Counted from the stretch's first letter, positions 1 to 9,363 are shown. The stretch: 64,000 nucleotides of DNA from Candidatus Tectimicrobiota bacterium (GCA_026005175.1 BPKO01000011.1:84612-148611); one strand, 5' to 3'. Notes: generated by a model from the letters alone, not told the origin. Numbers and translations are program-made.

Positions 1-2607
1 CTCGCCGGTCAGCTGCGGCATCGTCTGGTCGGTAATCACCAAGTCGAAGTCCTGCGGGGCGGCACGAAACGCCGCGAGCGCCTCCCGGCTGCTGGTGTAA
101 GCCGTCACCTGGTAGCCCAGGTGGCTGAGCAGTTCTTGCCCTAGCTGCGCCAGCGCCGGCTCGTCGTCGACAAAGAGGATGCGCCCGCGGCCCTGCGGCA
201 AGGGCTCTGCTGCCGCCGCGGCCGCGGCGGGGGCCGGGTCGGCCGGCGGCAAGTAGACGTCGAACGTCGTGCCCTGGCCAGGAGCGCTCTCTACGGTGAT
301 GGCGCCGCCATGGCCGGTGACGATGCCATGCACCACCGCCAAGCCCATGCCGGTGCCTTCGCCAGGCGCTTTGGTGGTAAAAAAGGGGTCAAAAATACGG
401 GAGACGACCTCCGGCGGCATGCCGCAGCCGCTGTCGCGCACCCGCAGCCGCAGGTGCGCTCCCGGGCGCAGCGGCGGGTGGGCAGCGGCAAACTCGGGCG
501 TCACCGCAACAGTGTCAAGGCCGATCTCCAGCACCCCGCCGGCCGGGCGCATGGCGTGCTCGGCGTTGGTGCAGAGGTTCATCAGCACCTGCTGCAGCTG
601 CGTAGGGTCGGCGAGCACCGTGTCGGCCTCGGCCTCGAGCCGCAGGCGTAGCTCGACGGTGCTCGGCAGCGAGGCGCGCAGCAGCGTGAGCGCTTCCTGC
701 ACCAGCGGCCGCAGCCGCACCGGCTGGCGCTGCGGCGGGCGCTGGCGGCTGAAGGCCAGGATCTGCCGCACCAGGTCGCGGCCGCGCCGGCCAGCGGTGA
801 GGATTTCCTGCACGTTGCACCACAGCGGCGACCCTTCCGGCACGTCGAAAAGCGCCAGCTCGGCATAGCCCAGGATGGCAGCCAGGATGTTGTTGAAGTC
901 GTGGGCAATGCCGCCGGCCAGAGTGCCGATGGCCTCCATTTTCTGGGCTTGCAGCAGCTGCGCTTCGAGCCGCTTGCGCTCGCTGATGTCGAGCAGCGTC
1001 CCCAAAATGGCTGGCTGGCCCTCCCAGGTCACCACCGAGGCTACGGTTTCGAGCCAGATGGGGGTGCCGTCCTGCCGCACCCCTTGCCACTCAAAGCGCG
1101 AAGGGACAGGCTCGCCGCGCAGCCGGGCGTCCCGGTAGCCCTCGAGCCGGGGGCGCTCGTGCGGCGCCATGAAGCGCCTGACGTCCTGGCCCAGGAGCTG
1201 GCGGGGATCGTCGTAGCCGAAAATGCGCGCGGCCGCCGGGTTGGCAAAGCGAATCATGTAGTCGTGGTGAATGACGATCCCCTGGATAGAGGCCTCCACC
1301 AGGGTGCGGTAGCGGGCTTCGCTGTCGCGCAGCGCCGCGTTGAGCTGGCGCAGGTTGGCAAAGAGCTGCGCATTTTCCAGCGCCACCGCCGCCTGTGCCG
1401 CAAAGAGCTGCAGCAGCTCCACCTCTTCGGGGGCAAAGGGGCCGGCGGCATCGCGGTAAACCACCAGCGCCCCCAGGGCCTCCTCGCCCCGCAGCAGGGG
1501 CACGGAGAGCACGGCGCGGTAGCCCTCGGCGGCCACCATGGCCCGCGTGTGCGGGGTGAGCTCGAAGGCAGGGTCGTTGAGCAAGTCGGCCGACCACACC
1601 GGGCGCCGCTCGGCAATGGCCCGCGCCGTGGTGCCGTCGCGCCAGTGGCGCGGCCGCAGGCGGCGCCGGAAGTCTTCGCTCAGGCCGCGCACGGCGACAA
1701 AGCGCAGCACCCCTTCCCCGCCCTCGCACTCCACTACCGCCAGTCCGGCGCGCTCGCTGCGCAGCAGGCGGCGGGCGTGCTCGACCACCAGCTCGAGCAC
1801 CGCCTGTGGGTCGCGCGAGGCGGTGAGCGCCTGGCCCACTTCGGTGAGGGCGGCCAGCTCGGCCACGCGCTGGCGCAGCGCCTGCTCGATGCGCTGCTGC
1901 GCGTGCAGCTGCTGCTCGAGCTGTGCCCGCGCTTCTTGCAGGCGCGCCCGGTCTGCTGCCAGCTCGCGCACCATGGCGTCGAAGGTGCGGCCCAGGCGTG
2001 CCACTTCGTCGCTGCCGGGCAGGGCTGCCGCCACCTGCCAGTCCCCGGCGGCAAGGCGCGCGGCCGCCCGGGCAAGGCGGTGCAGGCGCCGGGTGAGGAC
2101 AAACCCCGTGGCCAGGCCGGCGGCGGCCAGGGCGGCCAGCCCTCCCAGGGCAAGGTGGATGCCGGCGTCGCGGGCCCGCTGCAGGGCTTGCTGCATGGGG
2201 GCGCGGGAGAAAGCCACGGCCACCGTGCCCAGGGAAGCGGCCGCGTTGCGCAGCTGTGCCCGGTGCCAGTCTCCGGAAACCCGCGCCAGCGGCGCTCCCA
2301 GCAGCGAGGCCTCCGTGCTTGCCACGATGCGCTGCCGGTGGTCGGCCACCACCGCGGCACGCACGTAGGGATTGCGCTGCACCTGCTCCAGGTAAAGCTG
2401 CAGCTCGGCGTAGTCGCCCGTCAGCAGCGCCGGGCGACTGGCCTCCTGCAGCAGCGAAAAGAGGGCCTGCTCGGTGGCGGTAAGCTGCTCAGTGGCAGCA
2501 CGCTCGAGCAGCGCCAGCGTCTGCCACAACGCCAGGCCCATTGCCCCTGCCGCCAGCAAAACAATCGTCACGGCAATGCGGTAGCGCAGGGGTATGCGGA
2601 GCCTCAT
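1..2607 (-). CDS. Hybrid sensor histidine kinase (C-terminus cut by window edge)
   Basis: Membrane sensor kinase, 869 codons visible, open through base 1. Order: TM helix (about residues 8-30), extracytoplasmic segment, second TM (about 153-175), HAMP-like linker, GAF-like domain (about 250-400), PAS domain (about 415-530), HisKA with AHDFNNILA and phospho-acceptor His at about residue 569, HATPase with GMGLAVVHG, then the start of a receiver domain (FVDDEPAL; putative phospho-Asp in VITDQTMPQ, about residue 860). The ATG at 2607 begins just before TM1 and overlaps the upstream PhnD-like gene by 119 bp. The upstream binding protein may be its periplasmic ligand sensor, by analogy with PhnD-linked kinases (inference). 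The output partner is outside the window. Confidence 0.9.
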   Translation of the reverse strand, partial: MRLRIPLRYRIAVTIVLLAAGAMGLALWQTLALLERAATEQLTATEQALFSLLQEASRPALLTGDYAELQLYLEQVQRNPYVRAAVVADHRQRIVASTEASLLGAPLARVSGDWHRAQLRNAAASLGTVAVAFSRAPMQQALQRARDAGIHLALGGLAALAAAGLATGFVLTRRLHRLARAAARLAAGDWQVAAALPGSDEVARLGRTFDAMVRELAADRARLQEARAQLEQQLHAQQRIEQALRQRVAELAALTEVGQALTASRDPQAVLELVVEHARRLLRSERAGLAVVECEGGEGVLRFVAVRGLSEDFRRRLRPRHWRDGTTARAIAERRPVWSADLLNDPAFELTPHTRAMVAAEGYRAVLSVPLLRGEEALGALVVYRDAAGPFAPEEVELLQLFAAQAAVALENAQLFANLRQLNAALRDSEARYRTLVEASIQGIVIHHDYMIRFANPAAARIFGYDDPRQLLGQDVRRFMAPHERPRLEGYRDARLRGEPVPSRFEWQGVRQDGTPIWLETVASVVTWEGQPAILGTLLDISERKRLEAQLLQAQKMEAIGTLAGGIAHDFNNILAAILGYAELALFDVPEGSPLWCNVQEILTAGRRGRDLVRQILAFSRQRPPQRQPVRLRPLVQEALTLLRASLPSTVELRLRLEAEADTVLADPTQLQQVLMNLCTNAEHAMRPAGGVLEIGLDTVAVTPEFAAAHPPLRPGAHLRLRVRDSGCGMPPEVVSRIFDPFFTTKAPGEGTGMGLAVVHGIVTGHGGAITVESAPGQGTTFDVYLPPADPAPAAAAAAAEPLPQGRGRILFVDDEPALAQLGQELLSHLGYQVTAYTSSREALAAFRAAPQDFDLVITDQTMPQLTGE

Positions 2608-3430
2608 AGGTGCCTAGCTCCTCCCACAAGCGGCGGACAACCTCGTAGTCGGCGTCGGTGGCCGCCACAAACGCCTCAAAGCCCGCCTGCTGCAACAGCG
2701 CACGACCTTCCGGCGTACGGTGCCAGGAGAGGATGGCGGCGCGCAGCCGCTCTCGCTCGGCGGCAGGAAGACGGCGGTGGGCCACAAAGAGCGGGCTGGG
2801 CAGCGCCGGCAGGGCGGCCAGCACGCGCAGCTGCAGGCGGCGCTTGGCTTCAAACAGGCGCAGCGGCGGCGACGCCGTCACGCAGGCGCTGGCGCCGCCA
2901 AGCAGGAGCTGGTGCAGGCACGAGCTGTGCGAGCGGTAGTAAACCAGAGTGACATCGCGTCCGGGTACCAGGCCGACGCGCCAGAGGGCGTGCCTGAACA
3001 CCAGGCTCACCGCTGCCTGCGGCGGCGGCAGGGCGACGGGGTGGCCGCGCAGCTCGAGGAGATTGCGCAGCGGGCTGGCCGGCAAGACGACCACCAGGGG
3101 GACGAGGGGCTGCCGGCGGCGCGCCAGGGGCAAGTAGCCGGCCGCAGCGGCGATGCGGACGTAGTCAAAAGGCTGGACAAACGCCAGGTCATAGCGCTGC
3201 TCTTGCAGCGCCGCTCCAAAGGCTTCAAAGCTGGCGGCGGTGCGAAAGCGCACCTGGCGGCCCACCGCCTCCCCCAGCGCCGCTGCCAGCGGGGCAAAGA
3301 GCCGCTCCAGCTGCACCGGCGGCAGGTAAGGGAACACCCCCAGGGTGTACGCCGCAGGCGGCGGGGAAGCTTGCGGCCACGCCTGGCCGCTCAGCACCAG
3401 CAGGGCCAGGCCAAGGCACAAGGGTCGCAT
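2489..3430 (-). CDS. PhnD-like periplasmic substrate-binding protein
   Basis: About 313 aa from the ATG at 3430, which opens a hydrophobic signal peptide (LCLGLALLVLSGQAWPQA). The body matches the phosphate/phosphite/phosphonate ABC-transporter binding-protein family: LGVFPYLPP near the N-terminus, DLAFVQPFDYVR in the middle and an ACVTA segment. A longer frame reaches upstream but lacks a signal peptide at its start. No permease or ATPase genes are adjacent; the gene instead overlaps the hybrid kinase downstream, suggesting a role in ligand sensing rather than transport. The ligand cannot be read from the sequence. Confidence 0.8.
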   Translation of the reverse strand: MRPLCLGLALLVLSGQAWPQASPPPAAYTLGVFPYLPPVQLERLFAPLAAALGEAVGRQVRFRTAASFEAFGAALQEQRYDLAFVQPFDYVRIAAAAGYLPLARRRQPLVPLVVVLPASPLRNLLELRGHPVALPPPQAAVSLVFRHALWRVGLVPGRDVTLVYYRSHSSCLHQLLLGGASACVTASPPLRLFEAKRRLQLRVLAALPALPSPLFVAHRRLPAAERERLRAAILSWHRTPEGRALLQQAGFEAFVAATDADYEVVRRLWEELGTYEAPHTPALPHCRDDCFAGGRGNGPGVVADAGAARACCH

Positions 3431-3608
3431 GGCGAGAGTCCCAAAAAAGACAGCGCGCTGCCCAGGCGGCGAGCTCGGCAAGCCCGTCCCTTTCATTTTA
3501 CCCTTATCGGCCACGCCCGGCTTTTACCTTAATTCGCAAGCCGACCGGCAAAGAAACGGCACGTATTTTGCAAAACTCTGCTGTGCCTACATGGAGGAGG
3601 GAATTTCG

Positions 3609-4931
3609 ATGCTGCTGCCTGGAGCACGCCGGCGCCAAGCGCTGGCGCGGGCTGCCGAGCTGGCGCTGCAGGCCGGCTTTGCCCTTGCCGCGCGCCGGCG
3701 GACGGCGCCGGTGCGCACTGCGGCCCGTTTTGTCATTGTTGGCGGTGGCACCGCCGGCCTCACGGTGGCCGCCCGCCTGTGCCGGGCCCTGGAGGCGCCG
3801 CGCCTGACCCTCATTGAGCCCTCTTGCCGCCACCTTTACCAGCCGGGGCAGACCCTGGTGGCGGCTGGCCTCTTTGCCAAAGCGCACTTCGTGCGCCCGC
3901 AGCGGCACTACCTGCCGCGCGCCGTCACCTGGCTGCAAGACCGCGCCGTGCTCATCGACCCCGAGCGCCAGGTGGTGGTCACCGGCAACGGCACGCCGGT
4001 GCCATACGACTTCCTCGTGGTGGCCACCGGCGTCGAGCTGCACCCCGAGCAGCTGCCGGGCTTGGAGGGGCACCTGGGACGCGACGGCCTCTGTACCATT
4101 TATACCCCCGAGCAGGCCGAGCAGACCTGGCACATGCTGTCTAGCTTTCAGGGCGGCACCGCCCTTTTCACCCAGCCTGCCACCCCCATCAAATGCGGCG
4201 GGGCGCCGCAGAAAATCATGTACCTGGCGGCCGACCTCTTCCGCCGCCACGGCGTGCACCGCCGCACGCAAGTGATTTTTGCCACGCCGGGCGAGCGCCT
4301 CTTTGGCATCGACGCCTATGCTCGCACCCTGGCAGGGGTGGCCGCCCGCAAAGGCGTTGTCTGTGCCTTTCGCCACCGGCTGGTCGAAGTGCGGGCGGCG
4401 CAGCGGCAAGCAGTCTTTGCCGTGGCGGACGAGCACCACCCCACCAGCGAGCGCCACGAGGTGCTCTCTTACGACTTGCTGCACCTCGTGCCGCCCATGA
4501 GCCCGCCAGCGGCGGTGCAGCAAAGCCCCCTGGCCCACGCCAGCGGCCCGCAACAGGGCTGGCTTCAAGTCGACCGCCATACCCTGCAGCACCCGCGCTA
4601 CGCCAACGTCTTTGCCCTGGGCGACGTTATCGACGCGCCCGGCACCAAAACCGGCGCTGCGGTGCGCAAGCAGGCGCCGGTGTTGGTGCACAACCTGCTG
4701 GCCACCTTGCAAGGGCAGGATGCCAGCCGCTTCCGCCGCTACCACGGCTATACCTCCTGCCCCCTTATCACCGGTTATGGCCGTGTCATGCTGGCCGAGT
4801 TCGACTACGACTTGCGGCCGCTATCGACGTTTCCTTGGGATCCGGCGCGGCCGCGCCGCAGCATGTGGCTGCTCAAGCTCTACCTGCTGCCGGCCCTTTA
4901 CTGGCACGGCATGCTGCGCGGCCTGGCCTGA
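3609..4931 (+). CDS. sqr: Sulfide:quinone oxidoreductase, type II (SQOR-like)
   Basis: Flavoprotein of 440 aa that oxidises sulfide and passes electrons to membrane quinone. The Rossmann FAD motif VIVGGGTAGLTVA lies near residue 40. Redox Cys at about residue 196 (IKCGGAPQKIMYLA) and residue 384 (YTSCPLITGYGRVMLAEFDY) sit in contexts typical of the mitochondrial/type II SQR clade. The C-terminus has an amphipathic, membrane-associating look (LYLLPALYWHGMLRGL). The ATG at 3609 is chosen because GGAGGAGG lies 8 nt upstream; the frame extends further 5' without a better start. Nearby ArsR and MBL-rhodanese genes complete a sulfide-detoxification neighbourhood. Confidence 0.92.
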   Translation: MLLPGARRRQALARAAELALQAGFALAARRRTAPVRTAARFVIVGGGTAGLTVAARLCRALEAPRLTLIEPSCRHLYQPGQTLVAAGLFAKAHFVRPQRHYLPRAVTWLQDRAVLIDPERQVVVTGNGTPVPYDFLVVATGVELHPEQLPGLEGHLGRDGLCTIYTPEQAEQTWHMLSSFQGGTALFTQPATPIKCGGAPQKIMYLAADLFRRHGVHRRTQVIFATPGERLFGIDAYARTLAGVAARKGVVCAFRHRLVEVRAAQRQAVFAVADEHHPTSERHEVLSYDLLHLVPPMSPPAAVQQSPLAHASGPQQGWLQVDRHTLQHPRYANVFALGDVIDAPGTKTGAAVRKQAPVLVHNLLATLQGQDASRFRRYHGYTSCPLITGYGRVMLAEFDYDLRPLSTFPWDPARPRRSMWLLKLYLLPALYWHGMLRGLA

Positions 4932-4955
4932 GGGCCTGTCGTGTTGGCAGCCGCG

Positions 4956-4984
4956 TTGACAATGCCGGCTGCGTGCGCTATGAA
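4956..4984 (+). promoter_or_regulatory. Sigma-70-type promoter for the encapsulated ferritin/encapsulin operon
   Basis: TTGACA at 4956-4961, 17-bp spacer, TATGAA at 4979-4984, placed 38 bp before the ferritin ATG. No obvious operator overlaps it. Confidence 0.6.
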
Positions 4985-5022
4985 AAAACACCGTCGTGCC
5001 GACCCGTGCTGAGGAGGAGCCC

Positions 5023-5388
5023 ATGGCGACGAGCAGTGCCAGTTACCACGAGCCTCTGGATAAGCTCTCCCCTGCTACGATGGACTACCATCGGGCGCTG
5101 GTTTCCTTGCAGGAGGAGCTCGAAGCCGTCGATTGGTACCAGCAACGGGCCGATGCCTGTGGCGACGACGAGCTGCGTGCCATCTTGCTGCACAACATGC
5201 GCGAGGAGATCGAGCACGCCAGCATGCTCCTCGAGTGGCTGCGCCGCCACCATCCCGACTTTGACCGCTGCTTGCGCACGTATCTGTTTACCACGCAGCG
5301 CATCGTCGAGCTCGAGTCGAATGGCGAGGCCGCGGCCGTACCGCCCTCGCCGCGGGCTTTCACCATCGGGTCGCTGCGGGACGCCTGA
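5023..5388 (+). CDS. Encapsulated ferritin-like protein (EncFtn) cargo
   Basis: 121-aa ferroxidase cargo. The core EELEAVDWYQQRADA followed by HNMREEIEHASMLLEWLRR closely resembles Rhodospirillum EncFtn, with the expected E, Y and E-x2-H iron-ligand pattern. EncFtn forms a ring-like decamer that needs a capsid for storage (family knowledge). The C-terminus ends in FTIGSLRDA, matching encapsulin cargo-loading peptides (GSLR core), after a Pro/Ala/Ser linker. The strong Shine-Dalgarno GAGGAGGAG precedes the ATG. The encapsulin gene starts 3 bp after the stop, so the two form an operon. Confidence 0.92.
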   Translation: MATSSASYHEPLDKLSPATMDYHRALVSLQEELEAVDWYQQRADACGDDELRAILLHNMREEIEHASMLLEWLRRHHPDFDRCLRTYLFTTQRIVELESNGEAAAVPPSPRAFTIGSLRDA

Positions 5389-5391
5389 GCC

Positions 5392-6205
5392 ATGGCTTAC
5401 CTCAACCGACACCTGGCGCCGTTTCCTGCCTCCGTCTGGCAGCGCCTGGACGAGGCGGCAGTGCGTGCGGGCCCGTGACCTGCTCACCGGGCGGCGTTTC
5501 CTGGACCTCGATGGCCCTTACGGGGTGGGGCTGACTGCCCTTGAAGTAGGCAACGACGAGTACTGCCGCCAGCCAGGACCGCAGGAAGCGGGCGCGGTGA
5601 TGGGGCGAACCATTTCCGTCCCCATGCTGCGCAAGGACTTTCGCCTCAGTATCCGCCGCCTGGCCGCCCACCTCGAGATGGGACAGCCCTTGCTGCTGAC
5701 GCCGGTGGAAGAAGCGGCCGAAGCAGTGGCTCGGCGAGAAGAGGAGTTCATTTACTACGGGCAGCCTGACTTTGGATTGCAGGGACTGCTCACCGCGCAA
5801 GGACGCCTGCACCACGAAGGCGGCGACTGGTCGGACCTGGATCGCGTCCTCGACGACGTGCTAGCGGCGGTAAACGCGCTCGACGCCCGTGGCTTCCGCG
5901 GCCCTTACGCTTTGGCGCTGGCGCCTTCCCTCTACAACGGGCTGTTCCGGCGCTACGCCGGCACCGACATGCTGCAGCTCGAGCACCTGCGGCGGCTGTG
6001 CCAGCGCGGTGTCTACAAGGCGCCCATCGAGGGTGGGGTGCTTGTCGACCCCCGCGTCGGCCGGTTGGTGGTAGGGCAAGACCTGATGGTAGGCTACGTG
6101 GGGCAGGATGGCATCCACTACCAGCTTTATGTCTGCGAGAGCATCGTGCTCATGCTCGAGACGCCGCAGGCCATTTGCACTATCCGGCCACGCACCGCTT
6201 CGTGA
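5392..6205 (+). pseudogene. Encapsulin shell protein, frameshifted
   Basis: Family 1 encapsulin (HK97-fold nanocompartment shell). Frame 1 from the ATG at 5392 gives MAYLNRHLAPFPASVWQRLD and stops at about 5478. The rest of the family sequence resumes in another frame as RDLLTGRRFLDLDGPYG and runs to 6205, including IEGGVLVDP and the C-terminal VGQDLMVGYVGQDG. Removing one G from GGGCCC at 5469-5474 restores a continuous protein of about 270 aa, the usual encapsulin length; a 4-bp GTGC tandem copy at the same place is another possible cause. Everything downstream of the shift looks intact, so a sequencing indel is as likely as a dead gene. Confidence 0.85.
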
Positions 6206-6209
6206 GCCA

Positions 6210-6551
6210 TTACGCCTCCGCAAGCGGGCCGTCTGGCGCGCCAGCAGGCGCCGCCAGCGGCGCCTGCAAGCGGGCACAGACGAGGTCGCAGAGCTCAAAG
6301 ACGTGCTCGTCGGCAATGGCGTAGTAAACTGCCGACCCTACCTGCCGCCGCCGCACCAGCCCGGCGGCGTGGAGCACTTTGAGGTGCTTGCTGACGTTGG
6401 GTTGCGTCGTTCCTAGTCGTGCGGCGAGCGCCGACACGCTTTGCTCGCCCTCTTCCAGCGCCTGTAGCAGGCGCAGGCGCGTGGGCTCGCCCAACGCCTT
6501 AAAGCGCGCCGCCACCAGCGCCAGTGCCTCAGGCGAGAGCCGCCGCGGCAT
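6210..6551 (-). CDS. ArsR-family winged-helix repressor, probably sulfur-responsive
   Basis: 113 aa. The winged helix-turn-helix reads SVSALAARLGTTQPNVSKHL with the wing LVRRRQVGSAVYYAI. Two Cys four residues apart in the last helix (ELCDLVCARL) could sense thiol/persulfide or metal; the ligand is not provable from sequence. It is divergently transcribed from the MBL-rhodanese gene and lies in a sulfide-oxidation neighbourhood, so I infer a BigR/SqrR-like role. It converges on encapsulin with a 4-bp gap. GGGGAGG precedes the ATG at 6551. Confidence 0.85.
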   Translation of the reverse strand: MPRRLSPEALALVAARFKALGEPTRLRLLQALEEGEQSVSALAARLGTTQPNVSKHLKVLHAAGLVRRRQVGSAVYYAIADEHVFELCDLVCARLQAPLAAPAGAPDGPLAEA

Positions 6552-6566
6552 CGTGCCTCCCCTGCG

Positions 6567-6593
6567 TTGACGAATTAACCATCTGGTTATACA
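6567..6593 (+). promoter_or_regulatory. Promoter with overlapping ArsR-type operator
   Basis: TTGACG (6567-6572) and TATACA (6588-6593), spaced 15 bp, form a plausible promoter for the MBL-rhodanese gene. A perfect inverted repeat TAACCA-TC-TGGTTA (6576-6589) fills the spacer, where a bound repressor would block RNA polymerase. It lies in the shared divergent region, so it could also regulate the arsR gene. Confidence 0.5.
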
Positions 6594-6667
6594 TTCAACC
6601 CAAGGGCACTATACCAGAGGGCGGCGGCTCTGCCAAGCGGGGCTGCCAGGCAAAGAAGGAGCGGGCA

Positions 6668-8065
6668 ATGTTTTTCAAGCAATACTACCTGGGCTGTTTG
6701 GCGCATGCCTCGTACCTCATCGGCGATGAGGGCAGCCACACCGCCGTGGTGGTCGATCCGCAGCGCGACGTCGAACAGTACCTCGAAGACGCCGCGCACC
6801 ACGGGCTGGACATCCGCTACGTCTTCCTCACCCACTTCCACGCCGACTTCCTCGCTGGCCACCTGGAGCTGCGCGACCGCGTCGGCGCCACCATCTGCCT
6901 GGGCGCCCGCGCCCAGGCCGACTACGCCTTTCGCCCCTTTGGCGACGGCGACACCCTGGAGCTGGGCAGCGTGCGCCTGCAGGTGCTGGAAACCCCTGGC
7001 CACACGCCGGAGAGCATCTGCATTTTGGTCTACGACTTGGCCCGCGACGCCACCGCCCCTTACGCCGTGCTCACCGGCGACACCCTGTTCATCGGCGACG
7101 TGGGCCGCCCCGACCTGCTGGCTTCCATCGGCCTCAGCGCCGAGGAACTCGCCGGCATGCTCTACGACTCCCTGCACAGCAAGCTCCTTGCGCTGCCCGA
7201 CGCCACCCTGGTCTACCCGGCCCACGGCGCCGGCTCCATGTGCGGCAAGAACCTGAGCAGCGACACCGTCTCCACCCTTGGCCAGCAGCGGCGCTACAAC
7301 TATGCCCTGCAGCCCATGTCCCGGGAAGACTTCATCCGCCTGGTCACCGCCGATCAACCTGAAGCGCCGCCTTACTTTGCCTATGACGCCCTGCTCAACC
7401 GCCAGGAGCGGCAAACCCTGGAGCGCGCCCTGCAGCAAGAGCTCAAGCCCCTTTCCCTCGACGAGGTGCTGCGCCTGATGAACGCCGGCGCCCAGGTGCT
7501 CGACGTGCGCGAAGCCGCCGACTTCGAAGGCGCCCACCTGGCCGGCAGCCTCAATATTGGCCTAGGGGGCAGCTACGCCACCTGGGCAGGCACGCTCCTG
7601 GAACGCGACAAGCCGGTGGTCCTCATCGCCGCGCCCGGCCGCGAGTACGAGGCGGCGATGCGCTTGGGACGCATCGGCTTTGACATCGTCGCCGGCTACC
7701 TCGAGGGCGGCATGCAGGCCTTGGAGAAGCGCCCCGAGCTGCTGCGGCGTACCCTGCGCATCACCGCCCCGGCCCTGGCCGAGCTGCTGGCTTCCCCCGC
7801 ACCGCCCCTGGTGCTCGACGTGCGCACGCCGCGTGAGTGGCAAGAAAAGCACATCGAGGGCAGCCACAACCTTCCCCTCAACCGCCTGCGAGAGCGCCTC
7901 GCCGAGATTCCGCGCGACCGGCTGGTGGTGGTGCACTGCGCCAGCGGCTACCGCTCGGCCATCGCCGTCAGTCTGCTCGAGCGGCACGGGCTGACCCAGC
8001 TGGCTGACCTGGTGGGCGGCTTTGCCGCCTGGGAGGCCTCCCAGCTGGCCACCGTGCACGGTTAA
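6668..8065 (+). CDS. MBL-fold persulfide dioxygenase-like protein fused to two rhodanese domains
   Basis: 465 aa. An N-terminal metallo-beta-lactamase fold (about residues 1-240) carries LTHFHADFLAGH, TPGHTPES and LTGDTLFIGDVGR, the iron-ligand layout of ETHE1-type persulfide dioxygenases. The first rhodanese domain (about 265-355) has no Cys at its active-site loop (LIAAPGRE) and is probably inactive. The second (about 370-460) has the loop VHCASGYRS with a catalytic Cys. Predicted job: oxidise or transfer sulfane sulfur made by SQR. The ATG at 6668 fits family starts (MFFKQYYLGC). Repression by the divergent ArsR protein is inferred. Confidence 0.9.
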   Translation: MFFKQYYLGCLAHASYLIGDEGSHTAVVVDPQRDVEQYLEDAAHHGLDIRYVFLTHFHADFLAGHLELRDRVGATICLGARAQADYAFRPFGDGDTLELGSVRLQVLETPGHTPESICILVYDLARDATAPYAVLTGDTLFIGDVGRPDLLASIGLSAEELAGMLYDSLHSKLLALPDATLVYPAHGAGSMCGKNLSSDTVSTLGQQRRYNYALQPMSREDFIRLVTADQPEAPPYFAYDALLNRQERQTLERALQQELKPLSLDEVLRLMNAGAQVLDVREAADFEGAHLAGSLNIGLGGSYATWAGTLLERDKPVVLIAAPGREYEAAMRLGRIGFDIVAGYLEGGMQALEKRPELLRRTLRITAPALAELLASPAPPLVLDVRTPREWQEKHIEGSHNLPLNRLRERLAEIPRDRLVVVHCASGYRSAIAVSLLERHGLTQLADLVGGFAAWEASQLATVHG

Positions 8066-8223
8066 GGGCGTGCGTGCCGTACCGCCCGCACCCCCTCGCT
8101 GAGCATGGCCAGCGCCTGCTGCGCTTCGGCCACCAGCGCCAGCACGCCGTCAAGGCCAAGCAGGCCCACCACCTGCTGCGGCGCGTCGACCCCCACCGGG
8201 CGCCGCACGCGGACAAAGCGCAT
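8062..8223 (-). CDS. Possible small ORF, STAS-like C-terminal piece
   Basis: A 53-aa reverse frame whose stop touches the 3' end of the MBL-rhodanese gene. The text VRRPVGVDAPQQVVGLLGLD vaguely resembles the last part of STAS (anti-anti-sigma) domains. The frame stays open upstream without a clear start or ribosome-binding site. It may be a remnant or chance. Confidence 0.2.
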   Translation of the reverse strand: MRFVRVRRPVGVDAPQQVVGLLGLDGVLALVAEAQQALAMLSEGVRAVRHARP

Positions 8224-8307
8224 CTCGTCCAGAGCAGCGGCAAGAAGCCGGCTGCCACCCGCAAGATCCGTGCCGCAACCCACCGCCTTGCGCCGGCGCC
8301 GCAAGGT

Positions 8308-8340
8308 GACAGCTTGTCCGCTGTCCCCTGACAGGATGTC
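8308..8340. promoter_or_regulatory. Two enhancer-type palindromes (UAS) upstream of the fba promoter
   Basis: Perfect copies of GACA-N3-TGTC at 8308-8318 and 8330-8340, centres 22 bp apart (about two helical turns), 55-87 bp upstream of a sigma-54 promoter. The same palindrome recurs at the other sigma-54 loci in this window, so I read it as the binding site of a shared NtrC-class activator. Confidence 0.7.
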
Positions 8341-8394
8341 ACCGGCAGCGCAGCGCGGGCGCGCTGGGTGCGGGGCCGGCCGTGCCGGCGGGGC

Positions 8395-8410
8395 TGGTAC
8401 GGGAGTTGCA
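8395..8410 (+). promoter_or_regulatory. Sigma-54 promoter of the fba-pfk-ppsA operon
   Basis: TGGTACG-GGAG-TTGC with the invariant GG (-24) and GC (-12) separated by exactly 10 bp; one mismatch to TGGCACG-N4-TTGC. It lies 39 bp before the aldolase ATG. Confidence 0.75.
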
Positions 8411-8448
8411 CTTTGCGACAGACATGGGGCTGCAAGGGAGGAAAAGGC

Positions 8449-9363
8449 ATGACCCAGACACGCGTGCAGGAGATCCTGAGCTGGTACGCCAGCGAGACGC
8501 CAGGGACGCGGGCCAACCTGGCGCGCCTTCTCAACCACGGGCGGCTGCGGGGCACCGGCCGGCTGGTGATTTACCCCGTGGACCAGGGCTTCGAGCACGG
8601 CCCGGGGCGCTCCTTTGCGCCCAACCCGCCGGCCTACGACCCGCTGTACCACTACGACCTCGCCCTGGAGGCCGGCTGCAGCGCTTACGCCGCGCCGCTG
8701 GGCTTTATCGAAGCGGCAGCGCAGTATGACCCCGGCGCCCTGCCGCTCATCCTCAAGCTCAACAGCCACGACGTGCTGCGCCACGAAGCCGATCCCCTGC
8801 CGGCCCTCACCGCCAGCGTGCAAGACGCCCTGCGCCTGGGCTGCGCCGCCATTGGGTTTACCATTTATCCGGGCTCGGCACAGCGCACGGTGATGTACGA
8901 GCAGCTGCGCGCCCTGGCCGCCGAGGCCAAGGCATGTGGGCTGGTGGTGGTGGTGTGGTCTTACCCGCGCGGCGCCGACCTCACCCCTGAGCAGGAAACC
9001 GCCGTCGACGTGGTGGCCTATGCCGCCCACATCGCCGCCCAGCTCGGCGCCCACATCATCAAAGTGAAGCTGCCCAGCGACCTGGTGGCCCAGGAGGCGG
9101 CGCGCCGCGCCTACCAGCACATTCCCATCGCCACCCTTGCCGAACGCGTGCGCCACGTGGTGCAGAGCGCTTTCAACGGCCGCCGCATCGTGGTCTTTTC
9201 CGGCGGCGAAAGTAAGGACCTCGACACCCTGCTGCACGAGGTGCAGGCCATCCGGGCCGGCGGCGGCTTTGGCTCGATCATCGGCCGCAATACGTTCCAG
9301 CGCCCGCGCGCCGAAGCCCTGGACATGCTGGGCAAGATCATGGACATCTACGCCCAACCCTGA
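8449..9363 (+). CDS. fba: Class I fructose-bisphosphate aldolase, DhnA/archaeal type
   Basis: 304 aa cytosolic Schiff-base aldolase cleaving or forming fructose 1,6-bisphosphate. Family marks are the VIYPVDQGFEHGPGRSF segment near residue 40, the putative Schiff-base Lys in HIIKVKLP and the phosphate-binding end VVFSGGES...GSIIGRNTFQRP. Start at 8449 after GGGAGGAAAAGG. First gene of a tight three-gene operon (10-bp gap to pfk) that pairs glycolytic and gluconeogenic enzymes, behind the sigma-54 promoter. Confidence 0.92.
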   Translation: MTQTRVQEILSWYASETPGTRANLARLLNHGRLRGTGRLVIYPVDQGFEHGPGRSFAPNPPAYDPLYHYDLALEAGCSAYAAPLGFIEAAAQYDPGALPLILKLNSHDVLRHEADPLPALTASVQDALRLGCAAIGFTIYPGSAQRTVMYEQLRALAAEAKACGLVVVVWSYPRGADLTPEQETAVDVVAYAAHIAAQLGAHIIKVKLPSDLVAQEAARRAYQHIPIATLAERVRHVVQSAFNGRRIVVFSGGESKDLDTLLHEVQAIRAGGGFGSIIGRNTFQRPRAEALDMLGKIMDIYAQP

